From Rhizobiaceae bacterium (GTDB lineage Bacteria > Pseudomonadota > Alphaproteobacteria > Rhizobiales > Rhizobiaceae), in NCBI GenBank assembly GCA_023953845.1, contig JAMLJC010000001.1, positions 2,552,501 through 2,616,500 of the forward strand: a stretch of 64,000 nucleotides of DNA. Reading direction: 5' to 3'. Shown here piece by piece: positions 1 to 10,628 of the stretch (the stretch's first letter is position 1; each line of letters starts with the position of its first letter). The position numbers and the translations under genes are program-made. The notes under the pieces are model-generated. The model was not told the origin of the DNA, did no database searches, and worked only from the letters and a program-made list of their open reading frames with translations.

Positions 1-2354
<2,354 letters not shown>

Positions 2355-2470
2355 GATCGGGTTCCTTTCGATAGTGGGGAGGGGTGTCCCCTGCCTCATT
2401 GATCTAAGGGTTCGAACCCGCATTGCGATTGGCGAAACCGGCAAGCCAAGCTTGCACGAATACACAGGCC

Positions 2471-2575
2471 ACTGCCTTGGTTCTGAATCATCGGGCGACC
2501 ACTTTGGGGTCGGTTCCGGCCGAAGCCGAGGAACGCTATTACGCCATGCTGGAAGCCCAACCCATGGCCGCGTGA
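2471..2575 (+). pseudogene. Possible transposase C-terminal remnant
   Basis: One plus-strand frame reads AEAEERYYAMLEAQPMAA and then a TGA at 2573-2575, followed by LKLKRLRQSL in the same frame. This resembles, from memory, the extreme C-terminus and read-through tail of rhizobial IS3-type transposases. Only about 35 codons are recognisable and no DDE motif or terminal repeat is visible. If real, it is a dead fragment left by an insertion or recombination event near the broken rRNA gene. Confidence 0.3.
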
Positions 2576-2869
2576 CTCAAACTAAAACGCCTCCGGCAAT
2601 CCCTGAGCGGTTCACTTCTTCTGGGGGATGACGAGTAGGTTGAGTTCCCCCGCATCCCTTGATCGGTATTTGACGCGAGCACGTACCAACGCATTCGAAT
2701 CCGATCCAAGCTGCGGTCGCTTTCTACGCCGCTGTTCGGAATAAGGCTGAAAGAAAGTTACCTCCATCAGCGGCCGTATCCTCGGCGTCAGGTGCGGCGC
2801 CAAGAGGCAAATGTCCGCCACTTGATCGCAAGTAAAGATGGTTGCGCCCCCCCGCAACCAAGTTTCATG

Positions 2870-2906
2870 AAAACCCCGTCAACCGTCAGGTTGGCGGGGT
2901 TTTCTT
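2870..2906 (+). terminator. Rho-independent-type terminator
   Basis: CCCCGTCAACC, a 4-nt loop GTCA and GGTTGGCGGGG form an 11-bp stem with one G-T wobble, followed by TTTTCTTTT. An A-run on the 5' side makes it potentially bidirectional. The gene it once served is not recognisable. Confidence 0.75.
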
Positions 2907-3212
2907 TTGGCCAGAAGTTAGTGGGTCAGGGAAATCGGACATTCCGCATCGGAATGCTTCTCCTCGAAACTCAACTGGGACGAAGCGGGCATCAACGCCC
3001 GGCGGATGATGCGTGCCGAAATATTTTGTATGAATATCATATCGACCGCCAACTCGAATCCGCTGTGTGTCAGGCTGCGATTACCGCGTTATCGGTAAGG
3101 TTTAAATTACGCAACTTTGAAGCCGTGAGTCGCCGTCCCAACGCGGATCGGGCGTTGTGACCGAAGGCCGCAAGGGCCGCGCTTGTACGAGGCGATCTCC
3201 GTACATATAGAA

Positions 3213-3232
3213 GTTTCAGAAATTTCTGAAAC
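3213..3232. promoter_or_regulatory. Perfect 20-bp palindrome, probable operator of the cyd regulator
   Basis: GTTTCAGAAATTTCTGAAAC is its own reverse complement. It lies 16 nt before the preferred ATG (3249) of the GbsR/MarR-type regulator that heads the cyd operon. Dimeric winged-helix regulators of this type bind such dyads, so autoregulation of the operon is a reasonable inference. Confidence 0.65.
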
Positions 3233-3248
3233 AAGTGATGGACCTGAG

Positions 3249-3821
3249 ATGGATCTCCCGCCTCTCATTCAGGCCTTCGTGCTGCATTTCGGCGAAATGG
3301 GCAGCCGGTGGGGTATCAACCGCACCGTCGGGCAGATCTATGCGCTGCTGTTCGTGTCGTCCGAGCCGCTCTGCGCCGAGCAGATAGTGGACTCGCTGGG
3401 CATTTCGCGGTCCAATGTGTCGATGAGCCTCAAGGAACTTCAGGCGTGGAACCTCGTCCTGCTGAAGCATCTGCCCGGCGACCGGCGTGATTTTTACACG
3501 ACGCCGGAAGATGTCTGGCAGATTCTGCGGACGTTGGCCGAGGAGCGGAAAAAGCGGGAGGTCGATCCGACGCTGTCCGTCCTGCGCGAGATCCTGATGA
3601 AGACGCCGGACAGCGACAAGGAACGCTTCGCACAACAGCGCATGGGCGAAATGCAGGCTCTGATCGAACGCCTGACCAACTGGTACGATGAGGTGAAGCA
3701 GCTGGACACCGATCGGCTGGCCGGCTTGCTCGGCCTCGGTGCCCGCATCATCAAGGTTCTGGAAGCCAAGGACCGGATCGTTTCCATGGGCCGCCGCAAG
3801 TCCACCGCCGGGGAGGCGTGA
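3249..3821 (+). CDS. GbsR/MarR-type transcriptional regulator of the cyd operon
   Basis: The 190-residue protein has a winged-helix domain: GINRTVGQIYALLF, then a recognition-helix region around LGISRSNVSMSLKELQ and a wing. A helical C-terminal half likely dimerises. It matches the GbsR-like regulators found immediately upstream of cydDC in rhizobia and Brucella. I chose ATG 3249 (MDLPPLIQAF). The TTG at 3183 would place a perfect palindrome inside the coding region and add 22 poorly conserved residues. The stop overlaps the cydD start region, so the gene is co-transcribed with cydDCABX and probably senses a condition that calls for high-affinity respiration. Confidence 0.8.
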   Translation: MDLPPLIQAFVLHFGEMGSRWGINRTVGQIYALLFVSSEPLCAEQIVDSLGISRSNVSMSLKELQAWNLVLLKHLPGDRRDFYTTPEDVWQILRTLAEERKKREVDPTLSVLREILMKTPDSDKERFAQQRMGEMQALIERLTNWYDEVKQLDTDRLAGLLGLGARIIKVLEAKDRIVSMGRRKSTAGEA

Positions 3822-3823
3822 CC

Positions 3824-5602
3824 ATGTCGGATGCGGCTGCTATCCCCGCAATTGCGAGCGATACCGGACGGACGCGCAAATCGCGGCGTGGCGCCACGAC
3901 GGCCAACAGCGTCGACCCGGAAGAAGAGCGTCTGGCGCGTTCCCTCCCGATCTCCGGCAGGTCGTTGCGTCTGGCGACCGTTTTCCAGTCGATCGCGTCG
4001 CTTTTGTGGGTTCCGCAGGCGGCTCTGCTCGCCGTGTCGGTCGGCAATATCGCCGCCGAAGACTCCTTCATGAAGGTCGTTCTTTGCGCGATCGGCGTCC
4101 TTGCGCTGGGCATCGCGCGCTCCGTTCTGGATGCCTTCGGCAGCCGCATGGCTTTTCGCCACGCGCGGACAGTGCTGTCCGAGCGAAGGCGCGAGACGGT
4201 CGCGGCGCTCGCGGCGAGGTCGCCCTTCGATGCCGGCAGGCCGGCTTCCGGGGCGGCGGCCAGCGCGCTTGCCGAGCAGGCGGAAGCGATCGTGCCTTAT
4301 CTGTCGCGATACCGTCCGACCCGCATGCGCGCTGTGCTCGTGCCTTTCGCCATTCTTCTCTGCGTGCTGGCCTATTCGTGGGCGGCGGCATTCGTCCTGC
4401 TTGTCGCCGCGCCGCTCATTCCGATCTTCATGGCGCTCGTCGGGATGCGGGCGAAGGCGGCCAGCGAGGCGCAACTCGTCGAACTCGGCAGCATGAATGC
4501 GTTCCTTCTGGACAGGCTGCGCGGGATGACGACGATCCGCTCGATGCAGGCGGTCGATGCAACTGCGAAGAGGCTGAGGGCGGATGCCGAAAGCCTGCGT
4601 GACCGCACCATGGCCGTGCTGCGGATAGCGTTTCTGTCGTCGGCCGTGCTCGAACTCTTCGCCGTCCTCGGCGTCGCCATGGTGGCTGTCTATGTCGGCT
4701 TCCACCTGCTCGGCCAGTTGTCCTTCGGTGCCTGGGGCGAAAAGCTGACGCTGGCCGAAGGCCTCTTCATCCTCCTGCTGGCGCCCGCATTCTTCGAGCC
4801 GTTGCGCGACCTTTCCTCCGTCTGGCACGATCGGGCGGCTGGCGAGGCGGCGCTGGAAGCGCTCGATCGTTTGTCCGCAAGCGAGGCTCGATCGGAGACC
4901 CACGAGACGGTTCACGCGCGGGCAAAACCTGCCGGGACATCCGCCACGCATGTCAGGGTGGAGAACCTCTCTTTCCGTCATGCCGCCGAAAAGCCGCTGG
5001 TCCTCGACGGCTTCGATCTGGATGTCGCTGGCGGCGAGCACGTCGCCTTGCTCGCGCCGAGCGGCGGCGGGAAATCGACCCTGATCGCGCTGATGGCGGG
5101 CCTCGCTTCGCCCGAAAGCGGCCGCATCCTCATCGACGGCACGCCGCTCACCCCCGCCACGGCGGATGGGTTGAGGCGCGGCATGGCGTGGATCGGCCAG
5201 CAGCCGCACGTCTTTCCGGGAACGATCGCAGGAAATGTCGCCCTTGGCCGGCCCGAGATTGACATGCGGTCGGCGCGGCAGGCGCTTCGCGACGTTGGAC
5301 TGGGACCCGTGATCGACAATCGGGGGCCTGCGCTCATCGGCGAGAACGGCGTCGGCCTGTCGGGCGGCGAGGCGTCGCGTCTCGCGCTCGCGCGCATCGC
5401 GACGAAGCCCGGCGTCGGCCTGATACTGGCGGACGAGCCGACGGCGCATCTGGATACTATTACGGCAGAGGCCGTCACCGAGACGCTGCTGGCTCTGGCG
5501 AAGGGACGCACCCTCATCGTCGCGACGCACGACCCCGTGCTGGCGGCGCGCATGAACCGCGTCGTCCGCCTCACGGGCACGACGCTGGAGGATGCGGCAT
5601 GA
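3824..5602 (+). CDS. cydD: CydD, heterodimeric ABC exporter subunit for cytochrome bd assembly
   Basis: This 592-residue inner-membrane ABC exporter half has an N-terminal six-helix transmembrane domain and a C-terminal nucleotide-binding domain. The latter shows Walker A APSGGGKST, signature LSGGE and Walker B ILADEPTAHLD. CydDC exports thiols (cysteine/glutathione) to the periplasm and is needed for haem insertion into cytochrome bd. The ATG at 3824 has GGGAGG seven nt upstream; a GTG two codons earlier overlaps the regulator stop. The cydC start overlaps its stop (ATGA). The first ~35 residues are basic and poorly conserved. Confidence 0.93.
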   Translation: MSDAAAIPAIASDTGRTRKSRRGATTANSVDPEEERLARSLPISGRSLRLATVFQSIASLLWVPQAALLAVSVGNIAAEDSFMKVVLCAIGVLALGIARSVLDAFGSRMAFRHARTVLSERRRETVAALAARSPFDAGRPASGAAASALAEQAEAIVPYLSRYRPTRMRAVLVPFAILLCVLAYSWAAAFVLLVAAPLIPIFMALVGMRAKAASEAQLVELGSMNAFLLDRLRGMTTIRSMQAVDATAKRLRADAESLRDRTMAVLRIAFLSSAVLELFAVLGVAMVAVYVGFHLLGQLSFGAWGEKLTLAEGLFILLLAPAFFEPLRDLSSVWHDRAAGEAALEALDRLSASEARSETHETVHARAKPAGTSATHVRVENLSFRHAAEKPLVLDGFDLDVAGGEHVALLAPSGGGKSTLIALMAGLASPESGRILIDGTPLTPATADGLRRGMAWIGQQPHVFPGTIAGNVALGRPEIDMRSARQALRDVGLGPVIDNRGPALIGENGVGLSGGEASRLALARIATKPGVGLILADEPTAHLDTITAEAVTETLLALAKGRTLIVATHDPVLAARMNRVVRLTGTTLEDAA

Positions 5603-7290
5603 TCCGGACGATAAGGCAGCTTCGGCCGGTGGCGGATCTCTTTCTCGCCGGCAATCGGTCCATGCTTTTGATCGGGATGCTTCTGACGGCCGCGACGGCG
5701 CTGTCCGGGGTGGCGCTGCTGGGCCTCTCGGGATGGTTCATCGCCGCGACCGGAATTGCCGGGCTCTCCGTGGCGACCGCGCTGGCTTTCGACGTCTTCG
5801 CGCCTTCGGCCGGCATCCGCTTTCTCGCGCTGACGCGCACCGCGTCGCGCTACGGCGAGCGGCTGGCGACCCACCATGCGACGCTCGGCGTGCTGGCGGA
5901 ATTGCGCGAGCGCCTGTTCCGCGCATGGTCGCGGCCGGATGCCGCGCGGGAACTGGCGGGGCGACCGGCGCGGCTGTTGTTCCGCCTCACGCTCGATATC
6001 GACGCGCTGGATTCGCTCTATTTGCGCGTCGCGCTCCCCGTTCTCGGCGCGCTCTCCGTCGCGCTGGCAACGGGCGTCGTTTTCGGCATGATCGATCCGC
6101 TTCTCGGGCTCGGCGCCTTTGCGCTGCTTGTGACGGTCGGTCTCGGTATTCCGACGCTCGCCGCCATTGCCGCCCGGCGGCCCGCGCGACGGCGGGCTCA
6201 TGCTCTGGAGACGTTGCGCGCCCGCGTCATCGATCTCGTATCGGGCCAGACGGAGTGGATCATGGCCGGCCGGCTCGCGGCGCAGCGAGAGGAAATCGTC
6301 GCAGTCGACCAGTATCTGACACGGGCCGACGATGCGTTGAACCGTATCGAGACGCGGGCTGGCATGGGATTCGGCATCGCCGGCGCGGTGCTTTTGTACG
6401 GGGTGCTCGTCGCGGTGGCGTTTCTCGCGCATTCCGGCGCAGCCGGTGCGCCGGCCGCCGCCCTTGGCGTTCTGGTCGCGCTTTCCGTCCTGGAGCCTTT
6501 CGTGCCGTTGCGGCGCGGAGCCGTCGAACTCGGCCGCACGCTTCTGTCGGCGCGTCGCATTGCGCCCCGGCTTGCCCCGCCGCCGATAACCGCAACGGTG
6601 CTTGCGCCGATGGATGGCAGCGCGGTGCGGTTGGAGGGCGTCTCGGTGCGGCATCCGGGCGCGGCCGGTTTTGCCTTGCGCGACGTGGATTTTTCCGTCG
6701 GACGCTGCGAGCGTATTGCGGTGATTGGTGCGAGCGGCGCGGGAAAGTCGACATTGCTCGCTTTGCTTGCCGGCGAGATCGAGGCGGAAAGCGGCCGGGT
6801 GGCGCGTTGCGAGGCGACGCTCGTGACGCAGCGGAGCGAACTCTTTCAGGACACCGTCCGCGACAATCTGCGGCTCGCCGATCCGCATGCCGATGACGAC
6901 CGCCTGCTCGAGGCGTTGGAGGCGGCCGGCCTGCGCGTCGACATCGAGGTTTTGCCGGCCGGATTGGACACGAGGCTCGGCGAAGGCGGCCATGGCCTTT
7001 CCGGCGGCCAGGCGCGTCGGCTGGCGCTGGCCCGCCTTTTCCTGCGCGATACGCCTCTGTGGCTCCTCGACGAGCCGACCGAAGGGCTCGACCGCGCCAC
7101 TGCGCGCGACGTGATGCGCCGTCTGGTCGCGCATTCAGGTGCCCGCGCCGTGGTCACGGCCACGCATATCAGGCGAGAGGCGGAGGCAGCCGATCGGCTG
7201 GTCGTCATGAAACAGGCAAGCATTGCTGCCATCGTCGGGCGCGGCGAGCCTGGATACGAGGCCGCGCTTGCGGCGCTGCGTCCCGATTGA
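5599..7290 (+). CDS. cydC: CydC, heterodimeric ABC exporter subunit for cytochrome bd assembly
   Basis: This 563-residue partner of CydD has six transmembrane segments followed by an ATPase domain. Walker A is GASGAGKST, the signature is LSGGQARRLALARL and Walker B is LWLLDEPTEGLD. It starts by ATGA overlap with the cydD stop, so translation is coupled. With CydD it forms the periplasmic thiol exporter required for assembly of the oxidase encoded directly downstream. The stop lies about 55 nt before the cydA start. Confidence 0.93.
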   Translation: MIRTIRQLRPVADLFLAGNRSMLLIGMLLTAATALSGVALLGLSGWFIAATGIAGLSVATALAFDVFAPSAGIRFLALTRTASRYGERLATHHATLGVLAELRERLFRAWSRPDAARELAGRPARLLFRLTLDIDALDSLYLRVALPVLGALSVALATGVVFGMIDPLLGLGAFALLVTVGLGIPTLAAIAARRPARRRAHALETLRARVIDLVSGQTEWIMAGRLAAQREEIVAVDQYLTRADDALNRIETRAGMGFGIAGAVLLYGVLVAVAFLAHSGAAGAPAAALGVLVALSVLEPFVPLRRGAVELGRTLLSARRIAPRLAPPPITATVLAPMDGSAVRLEGVSVRHPGAAGFALRDVDFSVGRCERIAVIGASGAGKSTLLALLAGEIEAESGRVARCEATLVTQRSELFQDTVRDNLRLADPHADDDRLLEALEAAGLRVDIEVLPAGLDTRLGEGGHGLSGGQARRLALARLFLRDTPLWLLDEPTEGLDRATARDVMRRLVAHSGARAVVTATHIRREAEAADRLVVMKQASIAAIVGRGEPGYEAALAALRPD

Positions 7291-7345
7291 CTTATCGGAG
7301 CGGAACGACAGGTACCGATTCAGCAGGAGACCGGCGCGAGCCGGG

Positions 7346-8932
7346 ATGAGCCAAATGGAACTGGATGTCGTAGACCTCTCCCGGCTGCAATTCGCGATCA
7401 CCGCGCTTTACCATTTTCTCTTCGTGCCGCTGACGCTCGGCCTTTCTGTCCTGCTGGCGATCATGGAGACGGTTTATGTCATGACCGGCCGGGTGATCTG
7501 GCGGCAGATGACGAAGTTCTGGGGCACGCTGTTCGGCATCAACTTCGTCATGGGCGTCGCCACCGGCATCGTCATGGAATTCCAGTTCGGCATGAACTGG
7601 AGCTACTACAGCCACTATGTCGGAGACATTTTCGGCGCGCCGCTCGCCATCGAGGGCCTGATGGCCTTCTTCCTCGAGGCGACCTTCGTCGGCCTGTTCT
7701 TCTTCGGCTGGGACAAGCTTTCGAAGCTCGGGCACCTGATGGCGACATGGGCCGTGGCGCTGGGCTCCAACTTCTCCGCGTTGTGGATTCTGATCGCCAA
7801 TGGCTGGATGCAGAACCCGGTCGGCTCTGCCTTCAACCCGCAGACCATGCGCATGGAGGTGACGGATTTCTTCGAGGTCCTGTTCAACCCCGTCGCGCAG
7901 GCGAAGTTCGTGCATACCGTCTCGGCGGGCTATGTCACGGCCTCGATCTTCGTGCTCGGCATCTCGGCCTGGTATGTGCTGAAAGGCAGGCATTCCGAGC
8001 TTGCCAAGCGCTCGATGACGGTTGCGGCGAGCTTCGGCCTCGCCTCGGCCCTGTCCGTCGTGGTTCTCGGCGACGAGAGCGGATACCTCTCCACCGAGCA
8101 CCAGAAGATGAAGCTCGCCGCCATCGAAGGCATGTGGGAGACCGAGCCAGCGCCTGCCGCCTTCACGCTGTTCGGCCTTCCGGACCAGCAGGCGCGCGAG
8201 ACGCACTACGCCGTGCACATTCCCTGGGTCATGGGCCTGATCGGCACACGCTCCCTGACGACGCAGATCCCCGGTATCGAGGAACTGGTCGGGCATGCCG
8301 AAACGCGCATCCGTCAGGGGGTGATCGCCTTCGACGCGCTGCAGAAGATCCGCGAGGCCGGCAGCACGACCGACATCGCGCCGGAGGTGCGGCAGGCCTT
8401 CGAGGACAACGGCGCCGACCTCGGCTACGCGCTGCTGCTGAAGCGCTACATAGACGATCCGAGACAGGCGACCGACGAGCAGATCGCGCAAGCGGCCTGG
8501 AGCACCGTGCCGCATGTCCCGACGCTGTTCTGGTCCTTCCGCATCATGGTGGGTCTCGGCCTCTTCTTCATCGCACTGACGGCGACCTTCTTCTACCTGT
8601 CTGCGCGCCGAAGGCTCGACGCCTATCCGATCCTGCTGCGTCTCGCGGTCCTGAGCATTCCGTTGCCATGGATCGCTGCCGAACTGGGCTGGGTGGTCGC
8701 CGAATTCGGACGTCAGCCATGGATCATCGAAGGCGTCCTGCCGACGGCGGCGGCTGTGTCCAGCCTCGGCGCATCGACCGTGCTCGCGACCATCGTGGGC
8801 TTCGTGCTCATCTATACCGTGCTGTTCGTCATCGAGATGATGCTGATGCTCCGGGCCATACAGAAAGGCCCGGAACCCGACAGCCAGTCGGAAGCGCCGC
8901 TCGCGCCGCCCGCGCTCGCTCCAGCGGAGTAA
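7346..8932 (+). CDS. cydA: Cytochrome bd ubiquinol oxidase subunit I
   Basis: The 528-residue integral membrane subunit carries the haems and the quinol site. Visible landmarks are the haem b595 ligand His in ALYHFLFVPLTLG near the N-terminus, FVHTVSAGY with the haem b558 His, the GRQPW quinol-loop motif, and the Met ligand region FRIMVGLG. The length matches the long-Q-loop (E. coli-like) class. ATG 7346 is used; an alternative ATG at 7355 gives MELDVVDLSRLQF, closer to many homologues, and neither has a strong ribosome site. It reduces O2 to water with high affinity under low oxygen or stress. Confidence 0.95.
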   Translation: MSQMELDVVDLSRLQFAITALYHFLFVPLTLGLSVLLAIMETVYVMTGRVIWRQMTKFWGTLFGINFVMGVATGIVMEFQFGMNWSYYSHYVGDIFGAPLAIEGLMAFFLEATFVGLFFFGWDKLSKLGHLMATWAVALGSNFSALWILIANGWMQNPVGSAFNPQTMRMEVTDFFEVLFNPVAQAKFVHTVSAGYVTASIFVLGISAWYVLKGRHSELAKRSMTVAASFGLASALSVVVLGDESGYLSTEHQKMKLAAIEGMWETEPAPAAFTLFGLPDQQARETHYAVHIPWVMGLIGTRSLTTQIPGIEELVGHAETRIRQGVIAFDALQKIREAGSTTDIAPEVRQAFEDNGADLGYALLLKRYIDDPRQATDEQIAQAAWSTVPHVPTLFWSFRIMVGLGLFFIALTATFFYLSARRRLDAYPILLRLAVLSIPLPWIAAELGWVVAEFGRQPWIIEGVLPTAAAVSSLGASTVLATIVGFVLIYTVLFVIEMMLMLRAIQKGPEPDSQSEAPLAPPALAPAE

Positions 8933-8937
8933 GTACC

Positions 8938-10095
8938 ATGATCCTGCACGACATGATCGACTATCAAACGCTGCGACTCATCTGGTGGCTGCTGCTCGGA
9001 GTGCTTCTCATCGGCTTCGCGGTGATGGACGGCTTCGACCTCGGCACAGCGGCCTTGCTGCCCTTCGTGGCGAAGACCGATCTGGAGCGGCGCGTCGTCA
9101 TCAACGCGGTAGGGCCGGTCTGGGAAGGCAACCAGGTCTGGCTGATCCTTGGCGGCGGCGCCATCTTCGCCGCATGGCCGCCGCTCTACGCGGTTTCCTT
9201 CTCCGGCTTCTATCTCGCCATGTTCGCCATCCTCTTCGCGCTGATCCTGCGGCCGGTCGCCTTCAAGTTCCGGTCGAAGCGCGAGAGCGCGGCATGGCGC
9301 AGGAACTGGGATTGGGCGCTCTTCGTCGGCGGTTTCGTGCCGGCGCTCATCCTTGGGGTGGCGGTCGGCAACGTGCTCCAGGGCGTGCCGTTCCGCTTCA
9401 ACCCGGACCTGCGCGTCTTCTACGACGGCACGACGCTGTTCGAGCTTCTCAATCCCTTCGCGCTGCTTTGCGGCCTGCTGTCAGTGTCGATGCTCGTGAT
9501 GCACGGCGCCGGGTGGCTGGTCGTCAAGACCGAAGGCGAGGTGGCGAAACGGGCGCGTCGCTTCGGCAGCGTCGCGGCGCTTGCCACCATCGTCCTGTTC
9601 GCGCTCGGCGGCGTCTGGCTGTGGGCCGGCGTGGACGGCTACCGCATCACCAGCGAGATCGTCACGACGGGGCCGTCCAATCCCCTCGGCAAGACGGTGG
9701 AGCAGGCGGCAGGCGCGTGGTTTGCGAACTACGGCGCGCATCCATGGATTATGATCGCGCCGATTCTCGGTTTTGCCGGAGCGCTCGGAAGCCTCGCCTT
9801 CCTGCGTTCGCGCCGCGAGGTGCCGGCCCTGCTGTCTTCGGCGGCGGCCGTGCTGGGCATCGTCTCGACCGTAGGCCTGTCGATGTTTCCCTTCATCCTG
9901 CCGTCCTCGATCGATCCGCGGTCGAGCCTGACGGTGTGGGACGCATCGTCGAGCCATCTGACGCTTTTCATCATGCTCGTCGTGACCGTGATCTTCATTC
10001 CCGTCATCGTCGCCTATACCGCTTGGGTCTACCGCGTTCTCTGGGGCAAGGTGGACGCGAAGGAGATCAGCGACGGCAGCGGTCACGCCTATTGA
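8938..10095 (+). CDS. cydB: Cytochrome bd ubiquinol oxidase subunit II
   Basis: The 385-residue polytopic membrane protein shows the CydB hallmark MDGFDLGTAALLPF and the WEGNQVWLILGGGAIFAAWP block, with about nine transmembrane helices. The ATG lies 5 nt after the cydA stop, the usual tight cydAB spacing. The same frame is open far upstream inside cydA, but that extension is antisense-like shadow. CydB stabilises subunit I and completes the oxidase. A 19-nt gap separates it from cydX. Confidence 0.95.
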   Translation: MILHDMIDYQTLRLIWWLLLGVLLIGFAVMDGFDLGTAALLPFVAKTDLERRVVINAVGPVWEGNQVWLILGGGAIFAAWPPLYAVSFSGFYLAMFAILFALILRPVAFKFRSKRESAAWRRNWDWALFVGGFVPALILGVAVGNVLQGVPFRFNPDLRVFYDGTTLFELLNPFALLCGLLSVSMLVMHGAGWLVVKTEGEVAKRARRFGSVAALATIVLFALGGVWLWAGVDGYRITSEIVTTGPSNPLGKTVEQAAGAWFANYGAHPWIMIAPILGFAGALGSLAFLRSRREVPALLSSAAAVLGIVSTVGLSMFPFILPSSIDPRSSLTVWDASSSHLTLFIMLVVTVIFIPVIVAYTAWVYRVLWGKVDAKEISDGSGHAY

Positions 10096-10114
10096 ACGGA
10101 CAGGGAGAACGGCA

Positions 10115-10267
10115 ATGTGGTATTTCTCCTGGTTGCTCGGCCTGCCTCTCGCGGCAGCCTTCGCCGTGCTGAACGCCATGTGGTACGAACTGATCGACGA
10201 CGAGGCGAAAAAGAAGGGTGCGCCAGTGGAAAAGCGGGCTCAGGCGAGCAGAAAACGATCCCGCTGA
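10115..10267 (+). CDS. cydX: CydX, small cytochrome bd subunit
   Basis: A 50-residue peptide begins MWYFSWLLGLPLAAAFAVLN and continues AMWYELIDDE, then ends in a basic tail. It is one transmembrane helix with the CydX/YbgT pattern of aromatic N-terminus, WYE motif and charged C-terminus. A GGGAG ribosome site sits seven nt upstream of ATG 10115. CydX binds the CydAB dimer and is needed for stable, active oxidase in E. coli. Its position right after cydB fits the family. Confidence 0.9.
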   Translation: MWYFSWLLGLPLAAAFAVLNAMWYELIDDEAKKKGAPVEKRAQASRKRSR

Positions 10268-10296
10268 CCCGTTATGGGGGAACGATCCGCGCCAGG

Positions 10297-10334
10297 TAAA
10301 AGGGCCGGATCGTCGGGGCCGCGACGATCCGGCC
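10297..10334 (-). terminator. Strong hairpin with T-run on the minus strand
   Basis: GGCCGGATCGTCG (10303-10315) and CGACGATCCGGCC (10322-10334) form a perfect 13-bp stem with a 6-nt loop. On the minus strand the stem is followed by CTTTTA, so it reads as a terminator for the cysA-side transcript. It may also stop cydX transcripts coming the other way, although the plus side lacks a T-run. Confidence 0.7.
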
Positions 10335-10628
10335 AGTACACCGCAGTGGGAGGGGAAATCATCGATTCCCTGTCATCTCGAGCGGTGAATTGATCTGTAT
10401 ATCGGGAATCCGACGCAATGATCGTGGACAATAGTCCGCGGATCGCCTCATGCAACCCGAAACCACCGCAACGCGGCCCAACACACCCAATTCAAGCCCC
10501 GACCGAAGAAATATCGCCTGCCGGGGCGGTCTGTCCATATAGAAAGGCGCGAATAAGACGAATGGTGAATAATATTGGTTCGCCAAGGCTTACCAAAAGT
10601 CTGCGCGGCTGACGCATGCTGATGGCGT
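10335..10628. other. Intergenic stretch between cyd and cys operons
   Basis: Both flanking operons end here (convergent). I see no convincing gene, RNA or repeat beyond the hairpin at 10303-10334; short open frames on both strands lack any protein-family signal. Confidence 0.55.

Larger units (their letters stand above)
2355..3212. other. Gene-poor, decayed stretch between rRNA/copZ junction and cyd regulator
   Basis: I see no convincing intact gene here. The open frames do not resemble known proteins and none shows good coding features. The stretch holds a transposase-like C-terminal tail (2471-2575), a small GC hairpin (2840-2859) and a clear terminator-like hairpin (2870-2906). It has the look of an insertion-sequence graveyard. 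Confidence 0.6.

Noticed and set aside
2415..2432. GGGTTCGAACCCGC resembling a tRNA T-arm
   Set aside because: Only three base pairs flank the TTCGAA loop, and no anticodon arm, acceptor stem or CCA can be folded around it; not a tRNA.
2792..3160. 122-codon plus-strand frame before the cyd regulator
   Set aside because: It runs straight through a terminator hairpin, lacks a ribosome site and resembles no protein family.
3494..7134. Very long minus-strand open frames opposite cydD and cydC
   Set aside because: High GC makes the antisense frames of real genes long. They consist of Arg/Ala/Gly-rich low-complexity protein with no motif, while the plus strand encodes clear ABC exporters.
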